Assembly (NCBI GenBank): GCA_050014815.1
Contig: JBEKCP010000096.1
Coordinates: 1 to 12,479 of the forward strand
Length of the DNA stretch: 12,479 nt
Direction of reading: 5' to 3'
Source of the DNA: JBEKCP01 sp050014815
Lineage (GTDB): Bacteria; Planctomycetota; Planctomycetia; Pirellulales; Thermoguttaceae
The notes under the pieces were generated by a model. That model did not search any database. It was not told the DNA's origin and saw nothing but the letters and a program-made list of their open reading frames with translations. This document shows positions 1 through 7,381 of this stretch, one piece after another. Both the position numbers and the translations under genes were made by a program. Numbering within the stretch: position 1 is the first letter of the stretch; every line of letters begins with the position of its first letter.

Positions 1-1071
<1,071 letters not shown>

Positions 1072-1075
<4 letters not shown>

Positions 1076-1167
1076 GAGGGAGTCATCCTGAAGGGGGAGG
1101 GAGCGTCGTGCCACCGCAAACCCTGTATTCTAGTGCGGCTCGGCTGAGGAGAGAAGCGCCCCCACAC
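1072..1167 (-). repeat. Leader repeat copy A (at pyrG)
   Basis: This copy matches 1667-1761 at roughly 80% by hand alignment over about 95 bp, in the same orientation. Shared blocks on the minus strand, in order, are GTGTGGGG, GCTTCTCTC, an AAT-ending -10-like box, GGGTTTGCGGT, GCACGACGCTCCC, CAGGATG, CTCC and TCATGA. The similarity fades upstream of 1167 and seems to run weakly into the first codons of pyrG. The repeat spacing is 595 bp, with one small gene between the copies. Confidence 0.85.
1076..1167 (-). promoter_or_regulatory. pyrG leader and candidate promoter
   Basis: Read on the minus strand, this stretch holds a -10-like TAGAAT at 1127-1132. Only a weak -35 candidate (CTTCTC) stands 18 bp upstream. 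It is followed by GGGTTTGCGG, a pyrimidine-rich tract and the AGGA ahead of pyrG. The same arrangement, with the same 18-bp spacer, recurs in the second leader copy at 1667-1761, which argues that these blocks matter. A plus-strand CCCCC-N7-GGGGG hairpin lies at its upstream end (about 1159-1177). The 63 bases from 1168 to 1230, between the leader and the upstream gene, show nothing further. Promoter function is an inference. Confidence 0.45.
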
Positions 1168-1230
1168 AGCGGGGGGAAGGGCCGTCGCGGCGGTGTCTCA
1201 CGGATAGCTCAAGGGAATGGTCCGGCAAAA

Positions 1231-1596
1231 TCACAGTTTGACCTCTCTCTGCGGAGATCCCGGACCGCCACGGCGAATGACAACCCGCGCACCCTGGCAC
1301 AACGGGTATCCGCGTAGCGTAGCCTCTATGCCAGCAAACAACTTCTCTGCGTCTGGCCCATACAGGAAAAGCGTCGTCTCCGTTGGGCCAACCTCGTCGC
1401 CGTCAAACTCACCAAGACCCTCTCGCGCGACGACCTCGGTCAACCTGTCCTCAATCGTGGATGTATCACACTCCTGATATACGTGGCCAGGCAAGCCGGT
1501 ACCGTCAAGATACACCAGCACCGCCTGCTGCGGAGAATGCTCCTGCTTGCCCGGGTGAGATGGCCGCTTGCCAAAAAGACTTCCGAAGATGCTCAT
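1231..1596 (-). CDS. Conserved hypothetical protein (121 aa)
   Basis: A small soluble protein of 121 residues, starting MSIFGSLFGKRP. I know of no assigned function. The core reads YLDGTGLP (about 30-37), ECDTSTIEDRL, GEFDGDEVGPTETTLFLYG and PLCQGARVVIRRGGPG near the C-terminus. From memory this pattern belongs to a widespread uncharacterised family of single-domain bacterial proteins. There is no signal peptide, membrane segment or catalytic motif that I can name. The start is well supported by AGGAGA (1601-1606) four bases upstream of the ATG. That Shine-Dalgarno overlaps the TAG of a 21-codon open frame which begins at the duplicated pyrG-like start codon, so the two may be translationally coupled. 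By hand count it is about 59% G+C, lower than kdsB. It sits between two leader copies, as if inserted. Confidence 0.8.
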   Translation of the reverse strand: MSIFGSLFGKRPSHPGKQEHSPQQAVLVYLDGTGLPGHVYQECDTSTIEDRLTEVVAREGLGEFDGDEVGPTETTLFLYGPDAEKLFAGIEATLRGYPLCQGARVVIRRGGPGSPQREVKL

Positions 1597-1604
1597 GTGT
1601 TCTC

Positions 1605-1670
1605 CTATGCGCCCGAACGTCCACGACGAGGCTTAAGGAACCCGCCGCCCGCGAAGGTATCCTTGCTCAT
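1605..1670 (-). other. 21-codon leader ORF or pyrG-start relic
   Basis: The start codon of this short frame (1668-1670) is the exact counterpart, in leader copy B, of the pyrG start codon in copy A. Its first residues, MSKDTFAGGG, resemble PyrG MTKHIFVTGG, with about 20 of the first 30 bases identical. After that the resemblance stops. The frame ends in TAG within the Shine-Dalgarno of the 121-aa gene. It may be a decayed copy of the pyrG 5' end, or a leader peptide coupling translation to the next gene. Whether it is translated is unknown. Confidence 0.45.
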
Positions 1671-1761
1671 GATGGAGCCATCCTGGAGGGAGGGGGAGCG
1701 TCGTGCAACCGCAAACCCAGCATTTTAATGCGCTGGCGCCGCAGAGAGAAGCACCCCACAC
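1667..1761 (-). repeat. Leader repeat copy B (upstream of the 121-aa gene)
   Basis: Second copy of the pyrG leader (see 1072-1167). It keeps a -10-like TAAAAT (1722-1727) with the same 18-bp spacing from CTTCTC, the GGGTTTGCGGT and GCACGACGCTCCC blocks, the AGGATG element and the ATGA start/stop overlap. It probably supplies a promoter and leader to the 121-aa gene. The 72 bases from 1762 to 1838 between it and kdsB contain a strong palindrome at 1782-1797. Confidence 0.8.
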
Positions 1762-1781
1762 ATGGCGGAGGCAGCGGAAAC

Positions 1782-1797
1782 GGCGGGCAAGCCCGCC
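1782..1797 (-). terminator. GC-rich hairpin after kdsB, possible terminator
   Basis: GGCGGGCAAGCCCGCC is a perfect 7-bp inverted repeat with a two-base loop, 41 bases beyond the kdsB stop. On the transcribed strand it is followed by GTTTCC, so the U-tract is poor. It may act as a terminator for kdsB or as an mRNA-stabilising hairpin. It also resembles the REP-type palindromes scattered through many GC-rich genomes. Confidence 0.4.
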
Positions 1798-1838
1798 CGC
1801 TAAACCGCCGTTCGCCCTCCGCCTTCCCGCGCCGGTAT

Positions 1839-2636
1839 TCACCCGCGGCTATTGTTTTTTCCCCTTCCCCCCTCCGCCTTCTGCCTTCCGCCTTCCGCCT
1901 TCTCCACGAACGCCCGATAGTCCTCCGGCGTGTCGATTCCGAAGGTCGGCTCGTCGATGACGCCGACCAGGATCGAGTAGCCGGCCTCCAAAACGCGCAA
2001 CTGCTCGAGCTTCTCGATCTTTTCCAGCCTGGAGGGCGGCATCGCGGCCAGCGCGAGCAGAAACTCGCGGCGATAGGCGTAGAGCCCTACGTGCTGATAG
2101 AAGTGGGCCGGCTCGGCGGACAGGAGCGAGTCGTCCCACTCGCGGGCATGGGGGATCGGGCTGCGGCTGAAGTAAAGGGCCCGGCCGGCGCGGTCGAAGA
2201 CCACCTTCACGCAGGCCGGGTCCTCCAGTTGCCGCCGGCTGCGGATCGGCGTGGCCAGCGTGGCCATCGCCGCTCCGGGGGTCCGCTCCAGCAGTTCGAT
2301 GGCCAGGTCGATCGACCGGCCGGCAATCTCCGGCTCGTCGCCCTGGACGTTGACGATGATATCGACTTGCGGCATGTGGCGGGCGACCTCGGCCACCCGA
2401 TCGGTGCCGCTGGCGGCCTGAGGGCTGGTCATCTGAACCTCGCCGCCGAACGCCCGGACCGCGTCGAAAATCTCCTGGTGGTCCGTGGCCACGCAGATGC
2501 CCGCGGGCCGGGTCGCCCGCCGGGCCGACTCGTATGTGTGCCGGATCAGCGGCTTGCCCGTCTCCGCCAACAGGAGCTTTCTGGGCAGCCGGGTCGAGGC
2601 CAGCCGCGCGGGAATGATGATCTGGCTGGTCGCCAC
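1839..2636 (-). CDS. kdsB: 3-deoxy-manno-octulosonate cytidylyltransferase (CMP-KDO synthetase)
   Basis: Activates KDO with CTP to CMP-KDO in the cytoplasm for lipid A-core assembly. The N-terminus IIIPARLASTRLPRKLL (6-22) is the nucleotide-binding signature. SGTDR (76-80), VNVQGDEP (96-103, with the metal-binding Asp100) and FGIDTPEDY (232-240, Asp235 as second metal ligand) are all present. The start is GTG at 2636, chosen because the homologous N-terminus begins there and GGAGGA lies 8 bases upstream. The protein has 265 residues, longer than the usual about 248. The excess is a basic, repetitive tail from about residue 245 (KAEGGRQKAEGG) made by the heptanucleotide repeat, outside the catalytic fold. 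CTP-producing pyrG lies downstream. Confidence 0.96.
   Translation of the reverse strand: MATSQIIIPARLASTRLPRKLLLAETGKPLIRHTYESARRATRPAGICVATDHQEIFDAVRAFGGEVQMTSPQAASGTDRVAEVARHMPQVDIIVNVQGDEPEIAGRSIDLAIELLERTPGAAMATLATPIRSRRQLEDPACVKVVFDRAGRALYFSRSPIPHAREWDDSLLSAEPAHFYQHVGLYAYRREFLLALAAMPPSRLEKIEKLEQLRVLEAGYSILVGVIDEPTFGIDTPEDYRAFVEKAEGGRQKAEGGRGKNNSRG
1872..1903. repeat. Heptanucleotide tandem repeat in the 3' end of kdsB
   Basis: About four and a half units of a 7-base repeat (plus-strand consensus TCCGCCT, with one TCTGCCT variant). A related degenerate purine/pyrimidine-skewed tract extends to about 1811. Because 7 is not a multiple of 3, three units encode seven residues, and the KdsB tail repeats KAEGGRQ accordingly. 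Short heptamer arrays of this kind are known as dispersed elements in cyanobacteria (STRR sequences); the link here is by analogy only. Confidence 0.8.
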
Positions 2637-2663
2637 CAGCGGGTTCCTCCGGGGACGTGCAGC

Positions 2664-2700
2664 TTATGCTCTAGCATAACAATTATCCAGCGTTATGCTA
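2664..2700 (-). promoter_or_regulatory. Overlapping inverted repeats and -10-like box upstream of kdsB
   Basis: TTATGCTCTAGCATAA (2664-2679) is a perfect palindrome with a two-base centre. TAGCATAAC (2672-2680) and GTTATGCTA (2692-2700) form a perfect 9-bp inverted repeat around an 11-base spacer. On the minus strand that spacer contains GATAAT (2682-2687), a good -10 hexamer; no convincing -35 lies 17 bp upstream. The three half-sites are AT-rich against a GC-rich background and end about 28 bases before the kdsB start codon. This could be an operator over the kdsB promoter; a transcript hairpin is the alternative. Confidence 0.45.
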
Positions 2701-2741
2701 CATGGCCCGGGAGCCCGAGAAGAAACAGCAGTTCCGACCGA

Positions 2742-3215
2742 TCAGAAGCCCGCCACGTAGGCTTCCGCATTGTTGGCGTAGAAGCCGCCGTTGGACTGGT
2801 CGTACTGCCAGCCGGCCCCTCCGGCCACGATGGTCGTGGGCACCGTTCCCGGCGTGGCGACGGCCACCACCGCACCGCTGTTGTTGTAGGGATTGATGGG
2901 CAACGCGCCCCCCTGGATATAGGGGCCGTAGGGCAGATTCGTGCCGGTCGTGTTGCCGTTGATATCCGATGGCAAGGTCATCTGATTGAGAAATGTGGCG
3001 AAGGCGGGGAAGCTGTTGTTGTGCTGGGTGCTGTAGACCTGGATCTGGGTCCGCATGGCTTGCAGGTTGAACTTCACGGAGCTCTTCCTGGCGTCGTTGG
3101 TGGACGACGTAAGCTGCGGGATGATCGCCCCGGCCAGGATGGCCATGACCACCACCACGATCAAGACCTCGATGAGGGTAAAGCCGCTGCGACGATTTCT
3201 CTTGGCGACGATCAT
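2742..3215 (-). CDS. GspG-like type II pseudopilin (prepilin-type N-terminal cleavage/methylation protein)
   Basis: A 157-residue prepilin-like protein. The basic leader MIVAKRNRRSG precedes the cleavage and methylation motif GFTLIEVLIVVVV, with cleavage expected after Gly11 and the conserved Glu at mature position 5 (Glu16). A single hydrophobic N-terminal helix of about 20 residues follows. The C-terminal globular part (YGPYIQGGALPINPYNN, then GGAGWQYD) resembles the major pseudopilin GspG of type II secretion systems. The start is ATG at 3215 with GGAG seven bases upstream. No other secretion gene is adjacent, and the next gene downstream is kdsB, so the partner machinery must be elsewhere. 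Whether it is a true GspG or another type II/IV pilin-like protein cannot be decided here. Confidence 0.88.
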   Translation of the reverse strand: MIVAKRNRRSGFTLIEVLIVVVVMAILAGAIIPQLTSSTNDARKSSVKFNLQAMRTQIQVYSTQHNNSFPAFATFLNQMTLPSDINGNTTGTNLPYGPYIQGGALPINPYNNSGAVVAVATPGTVPTTIVAGGAGWQYDQSNGGFYANNAEAYVAGF

Positions 3216-3294
3216 GGCTCGCTCCGACGACGGATACAGTGGTTCGGTAAGGTTCCCCTGATAAGCTAGCTTGAATTCGGCGGTTGCGCCTTGG

Positions 3295-3340
3295 AAAAAC
3301 CCGCCGGCTGCGTGTCGCCCGCCGTGGTCCTCCGCGGCGG
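3295..3340 (-). terminator. Possible terminator downstream of the propeller gene
   Basis: On the minus strand, CCGCCG (3335-3340) can pair with CGGCGG at 3319-3324, or alternatively at 3301-3306. The latter is followed directly by GGTTTTT (T-run at 3295-3299). It lies about 150 bases beyond the stop of the 1009-residue gene and before the pseudopilin gene. The same 278-base gap also holds a 9-base direct repeat (CGCTACAA type, 3343-3360) and the palindrome at 3421-3433. No convincing promoter for the pseudopilin gene was found. Confidence 0.3.
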
Positions 3341-3420
3341 CCCGCTACAATCGCTACAAACCGAACGGCACCTTGCCACGGCTGCGTTTTCGGGTATATT
3401 GCTGGACGGCGTACGTTCAC

Positions 3421-3433
3421 GGGGACTGTCCCC
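3421..3433. repeat. REP-like palindrome GGGGACTGTCCCC
   Basis: Six-base perfect arms around a single T, located 60 bases past the stop of the propeller gene. The second arm can also pair with GGGAC at 3441-3445, giving an alternative hairpin. GGGGACAGTCCCC-type palindromes recur in intergenic regions of many GC-rich genomes, including planctomycetes (from memory). Only one copy is in this window, so repetition is not shown here. Confidence 0.45.
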
Positions 3434-3493
3434 TTCGGTCGGGACGAATGCGCGAAACAATTACGCGACTGCAGCCCAGGGCCGCATCTCTTG

Positions 3494-6400
3494 TTAGCGA
3501 AGATTTTCTCCCAGGCATATCACGCGGCCGTCTTGCGTCGAGAGGATGACGCATCCTTCGGCGGCGGCCATACCGTCCCAGAGTGGAGGAGGCACTTCCC
3601 ATTGGCTGATCGCGCGGCCGTCTTTGGTATCGAACACCACGAGACCGCCTTGCGAAGAGGCCACGTAGAGCGCGTCCCCGGCGAGAATCATTGCGGAGAC
3701 GGAGTTCTTCGACAACGGCGAAGGGGACAACGCCGTGGTCCACGTCGCGCCCCGCGCAACCCGCTGACTGCGCCACAGGTCGCCGCCTTTGCCGGCGCGG
3801 CTGTAGGTAGTCCATCCGCTGAACCAATCGGCGTCGAACTTTTCGTCGGCGTCGGGCCGGAAATCCCGTCGCAGCAGCGTCCGCCGGTCCTGCGAGCAGC
3901 CATACAGGGTGTTCTCGCGGAAGACTGCCAGGGGCCGCACAAACGGCCTTTCCGGCCACTGCTCGCTTTCATTTCCAGGCGCATAAGACCAAGAGCCCCG
4001 CGGAAACATCACGCCGGAGCCGCCGGCGCCTAGCCGGGCGAAGCCTGCTTTCTCCCGGCAGGTGATCTTGCCCGTCGCCCGATCGAACAACCATCTTGAC
4101 ATGGCCACGGCATTGCCTTCGCATTGGAGCAGGTCGAAGTTGTCGAACTCCAGGCCGCTGGAACCATAGAACTGCCGCTGCGGCACGCTGTCGAGCCGCT
4201 GCACCCAACGCGTACGGCCGGAAGCCGGCTCCACGGCAAAGACGAGGATTCCGCCGTCGGCCAGCGAGTGTCGCCCGGCGGCGAAATAGACCACGTCATC
4301 GACCACCAGCACGCTCCCCGGCACGGGCCAAGGTGATTCGATCTGGCCGTAGGCCACGATGCGCTCGTCCAACGGGGCTGCGCGTAACCGCCAGACCATG
4401 GCGCCGTTATCCGCCCGCAAGCAGTACACCCAGCCGCTCTTGCACCCGAACAGGCACAGCCCGCGATGGATCGTCGGCGCAGTATCGACCCGTCCGTTGG
4501 CCGTGAAGGTCCAACGGATACCGCCTGTTTTCGCGTCGAGGGCGGCTACCTGATGGGCGTCGGGCCGGGCCACGTAAACCATGCCGCCGGCGACGACCGG
4601 CGGACCGATCGGGCCGCGGATGAAATAGTTGCACCGCCAGTCCTCGGCAATCACGCTCTCGGGCCGCCTGCCCAGCGGGGTGGCCCACAGGATCTTCAAC
4701 TCTCGCGGAACCCGGCCGGTCGTGCTGCCGCTGCGAAAGGCGTCGTGGCGATAGCAGGGCCACTGCCGGGCAGGATTGTCCACTACGACGCCTGCGGGCG
4801 CTTGGGCGGGGCCAGGCTCCGGCGTAAAGGTGACGTCGTCCCAACACGGCACGCCGCCCGGCGAGGCCGGCGCCAAGGCGGCATAGTCCCGGAGCATAGG
4901 CCAACAGATGCAGTGTTTCGGGAAAGTGTAGAGCAGACCGTTGGCAGGCACGATCCCCGCATCACGGCTGCACGCCGTCTTGGTGATGCGATTGGCATCC
5001 GCCCTGCCCGTCTCCAGATCGGTCAAGTCCAATTCGCCTGAGAAGAGATACCGTGTCGAGGCCACCGGCGGGAAACAGTGAGTCGCAGGGGCCGGCCATG
5101 TCTTCCTCACGGTACCGGTGCGCGGCTCCAAGCCCACGCAGCGTTTTTCCTCAAGTACCCAGAGCAGCTCGCCAATGAACATCGCCCTGGCCTGCTTCTT
5201 ATGGCTTGCGCCCGGCACGTACTCCCGACTCCACAGCGGCACTCCGTCAGATGCCGACAGCACCTGGATCATGTTGCCGGGCTTGTCGTCCTGGAGCGTC
5301 GAGATCTCGCAGGCCAAGAGCCCTTGGTGGTAGACGCCTTGGCGCATCCTGGGCAGCCATGCAAGCTCCTTCCGCTCCCAGCGGAGCGTGCCGCCGGCGA
5401 GTTCGCGACAGGTCAGCCGAAGCGATTCACTGCGAGCAGGGTCGCCTTGGAGAAAGCAGACCTGCCCATCGCCGGCCACGGCACAGCGGGCCCGGTCCGC
5501 ATCCTGTTTCCAGCGGAGCCGGCCCGTTTCGAGATCCACGCCGCGGACCGCCTCCTTGTCGATCGCCAGGATCATGCCGCCTTCCACGAGGATCTCCGCC
5601 GGAGAACCGGCCTCGGGATACTCGCGGACCTGCCGGCCGGTTGCCGCATCGAGGGCGCGGAGCGTCTTGTCGGTCACCACCAGCAGGCTTTTCGGCGTGG
5701 CAATGGGGCGGACGCTGCCCGGCAGCGCCCGATCGTTGAATCCCCCGCGCGCCGGCGAGGGATTCAGTCTGCTTTCCCAGAGCCGCAGACCGTTGAAAGC
5801 ATCACGGGCGAGCACGCCGGCAAAGAAGCTGCGGCCCCCGGCGGTCACCATGTTGCTGATCTCCTGCTGAGGGCCGGTCACCCAGCGGATGCGCCGCGGT
5901 GGCCCCAGGAACTGGTCGCACGACACCGCGTTGCCGTCGGCCGCGTGGCGGGGATGCGACCACTGGTCCAATCCTTTGGGCCAGGGTTTACGCGCCCGCT
6001 TCCCTGGCGAGCCATCCGCCATGCTGCAAATGTCCGACAGACCGGCAGCGGCGAGATCCGCATCGGCGATCTCCTTGCCAGCACAAAAAAACATGCCGTT
6101 AGGGTGCAGAACGCGCACGACCTCGCGGATCGGAATACGGCCGACTGCTTTATCGCCGAAGAAGACCACATTGACGAGGTTTTCGGTGTAGGGGAGCTTT
6201 CCCTCCGCACCCAGCAGTTCGGCCGACGCCAGTCCATACAGCCCCATCTCCTGGAGCTTGGCGCGGACCCCGTCGATGGCGCCCTTGTCCCAGTCCAAAA
6301 TGTGGACGAGGTAACGCCCGGTGCCGACAAGTTCAGCAACGGATCGGCTGTCCTCGCAGCCAATCGTGACGCACAGCCCGCCAGTAATGCCTGCGGCCTC

Positions 6401-6523
6401 GCAACCATTCACTGTCTGGGACTTGCTCTCGGCCTGCACGCGGGCTGATCCGATGCCCTCCACCGGCAAGAAAAGAAATGCCGCGGCCGCCACCAATGGA
6501 TGAAAGGCGATCTTGCAGTGCAT
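3494..6523 (-). CDS. Exported methyltransferase-like / double PQQ-type beta-propeller protein
   Basis: A 1009-residue exported protein of unknown function. Residues 1-31 form a signal peptide (hydrophobic stretch about 10-24, likely cleavage after VQA). Residues about 47-150 look like a class I methyltransferase core. IGCEDSRSVAEL stands where the glycine-rich motif should be, ILDWDKGAIDGVRAKL holds the acidic ribose-binding position, and GKLPYTENLVNVVFF and EVVRVLHPNGMFF match later motifs. GLDQWSHPRHAADGNAVS (184-201) opens the first propeller (about 195-550), and WPCYRHDAFRSGSTT (588-602) opens a second (about 585-1009). Repeats of the PQQ type (ALDAKTGGIRW, CLRADNGAMVW, FAVEPASGRTRW) are clear. 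The blades need not bind PQQ; I see no quinoprotein dehydrogenase active site. The start is ATG at 6523 with a perfect AAGGAGGT (6528-6535) four bases away. It follows kduD by 67 bases and may be the last gene of the uronate operon. Confidence 0.88.
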   Translation of the reverse strand: MHCKIAFHPLVAAAAFLFLPVEGIGSARVQAESKSQTVNGCEAAGITGGLCVTIGCEDSRSVAELVGTGRYLVHILDWDKGAIDGVRAKLQEMGLYGLASAELLGAEGKLPYTENLVNVVFFGDKAVGRIPIREVVRVLHPNGMFFCAGKEIADADLAAAGLSDICSMADGSPGKRARKPWPKGLDQWSHPRHAADGNAVSCDQFLGPPRRIRWVTGPQQEISNMVTAGGRSFFAGVLARDAFNGLRLWESRLNPSPARGGFNDRALPGSVRPIATPKSLLVVTDKTLRALDAATGRQVREYPEAGSPAEILVEGGMILAIDKEAVRGVDLETGRLRWKQDADRARCAVAGDGQVCFLQGDPARSESLRLTCRELAGGTLRWERKELAWLPRMRQGVYHQGLLACEISTLQDDKPGNMIQVLSASDGVPLWSREYVPGASHKKQARAMFIGELLWVLEEKRCVGLEPRTGTVRKTWPAPATHCFPPVASTRYLFSGELDLTDLETGRADANRITKTACSRDAGIVPANGLLYTFPKHCICWPMLRDYAALAPASPGGVPCWDDVTFTPEPGPAQAPAGVVVDNPARQWPCYRHDAFRSGSTTGRVPRELKILWATPLGRRPESVIAEDWRCNYFIRGPIGPPVVAGGMVYVARPDAHQVAALDAKTGGIRWTFTANGRVDTAPTIHRGLCLFGCKSGWVYCLRADNGAMVWRLRAAPLDERIVAYGQIESPWPVPGSVLVVDDVVYFAAGRHSLADGGILVFAVEPASGRTRWVQRLDSVPQRQFYGSSGLEFDNFDLLQCEGNAVAMSRWLFDRATGKITCREKAGFARLGAGGSGVMFPRGSWSYAPGNESEQWPERPFVRPLAVFRENTLYGCSQDRRTLLRRDFRPDADEKFDADWFSGWTTYSRAGKGGDLWRSQRVARGATWTTALSPSPLSKNSVSAMILAGDALYVASSQGGLVVFDTKDGRAISQWEVPPPLWDGMAAAEGCVILSTQDGRVICLGENLR

Positions 6524-6549
6524 CGGGACCTCCTTGGCGATTACCGAAA

Positions 6550-6562
6550 CCGGGGGCCCCGG
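6550..6562 (-). other. Intercistronic GC hairpin between kduD and the propeller gene
   Basis: CCGGGGGCCCCGG is a near-perfect palindrome with six-base arms in the 67-base gap. On the transcribed strand it is followed by TTTC, so partial termination or mRNA processing between the two genes is possible. It could also separate the propeller gene from the operon. The evidence is limited to the base pairing. Confidence 0.3.
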
Positions 6563-6590
6563 AAGATACCTCCACCGGCGCGGCCTTTCG

Positions 6591-7358
6591 TCATCGTGCG
6601 AGCCAGCCGCCGTCGACTGCGATTGTATATCCGTTTACATAGTCCGATGCCGGTGACGCGAGGAAGACCACCACGCCTTGCAGGTCCTCCGGCGTGCCCC
6701 ACCTGCCGGCGGGAATCCTGCCGAGAATGTCCGCATTGCGTTTCTCGTCCGCGCGCAAGGCCGCCGTGTTGTCCGTGGCCATGTAGCCGGGAGCTATTGC
6801 GTTGCAGCGGATTCCTTTCGGCCCGAGTTCGCACGCCATGAGCCGCGTAAGCCCCATTACCGCGCTCTTCGACGACGTATAGGACGGCACCCGAATCCCG
6901 CCCTGGAAAGAAAGCATCGAGGCGACGCTGATGATCTTGCCGCCCATCCCCTGGTTCACCATCTGCCGCGCCGCCGCCTGGCTGAGAAGGAATACCGCCT
7001 TGATGTTCAAGTCCATCACGTCGTCCCAGTCCTTCTCGGGGAATTCCAGGAAATCGGCCCTCCTGATTATCCCGGCGTTGTTCACGAGAATATCCAGCCT
7101 GCCGAGCCCTGCAACCGTCTGCTGGACGATCTTCTGCGGCGCGCCCTCGGCGCAGAGATCAAGCTGGATCGGCAGCGCCTTGCGGCCCGTCTTCTTGATC
7201 GCTGCGGTCGTTTCAGCGCAGTCCATCACATCGACGGCGGCCACGTCGGCTCCTGCTCCAGCCAGGGCCACCGCCATTCCCCGGCCCAACCCGCGCGACG
7301 CCCCGGTAACGATCGCCGCTCTTCCATCCAGTTTGAAGGCATCAAGTATCTTGCTCAT
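6591..7358 (-). CDS. kduD: 2-dehydro-3-deoxy-D-gluconate 5-dehydrogenase (2-deoxy-D-gluconate 3-dehydrogenase)
   Basis: A cytoplasmic short-chain dehydrogenase that reduces 2,5-diketo-3-deoxygluconate to 2-keto-3-deoxygluconate (KDG) with NAD(P)H, completing the isomerase-reductase branch of unsaturated uronate catabolism. It has 255 residues, the family's normal length. It shows the cofactor loop TGASRGLG (18-25), NNAG (93-96), catalytic Ser147 and the YTSSK motif (Tyr160, Lys164). The KduD-specific blocks NAGIIRRADFLEFPEKDWDD, SMLSFQGGIRVPSY and ASDYVNGYTIAVDGGWLAR closely match the E. coli enzyme as I remember it. The start is ATG at 7358; the ribosome site (AAAAGAGCAGAG) is weak. It begins 23 bases after kduI, an arrangement typical of the pair. 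Confidence 0.95.
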   Translation of the reverse strand: MSKILDAFKLDGRAAIVTGASRGLGRGMAVALAGAGADVAAVDVMDCAETTAAIKKTGRKALPIQLDLCAEGAPQKIVQQTVAGLGRLDILVNNAGIIRRADFLEFPEKDWDDVMDLNIKAVFLLSQAAARQMVNQGMGGKIISVASMLSFQGGIRVPSYTSSKSAVMGLTRLMACELGPKGIRCNAIAPGYMATDNTAALRADEKRNADILGRIPAGRWGTPEDLQGVVVFLASPASDYVNGYTIAVDGGWLAR

Positions 7359-7381
7359 CGCTCTGCTCTTTTCCCGCGTTT

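Noticed and set aside
1159..1177. The CCCCC/GGGGG hairpin upstream of pyrG as a terminator or attenuator for the 121-aa gene.
   Set aside because: No T-tract follows on the minus strand, the stem is five to six bases, and it is not kept in leader copy B.
1849..2139. A second frame inside kdsB ending in the same repeat region (about 96 codons).
   Set aside because: It is a frame shadow of kdsB. The seven-base repeat yields similar tails in every frame, which explains the look-alike C-terminus.
1383..3269. A 628-codon open frame on the plus strand, and similar long plus-strand frames at 86-1147, 5078-6448, 8199-9125, 9387-10370 and 10371-11882.
   Set aside because: Each lies antisense to a clearly recognised minus-strand gene, or spans several genes and their gaps, and shows no protein family motif. 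High G+C makes such frames common.
3494..5900. The PQQ-type repeats as evidence for a quinoprotein alcohol or glucose dehydrogenase.
   Set aside because: The repeats are generic propeller blades, and the dehydrogenase active-site and vicinal cysteine features were not seen.
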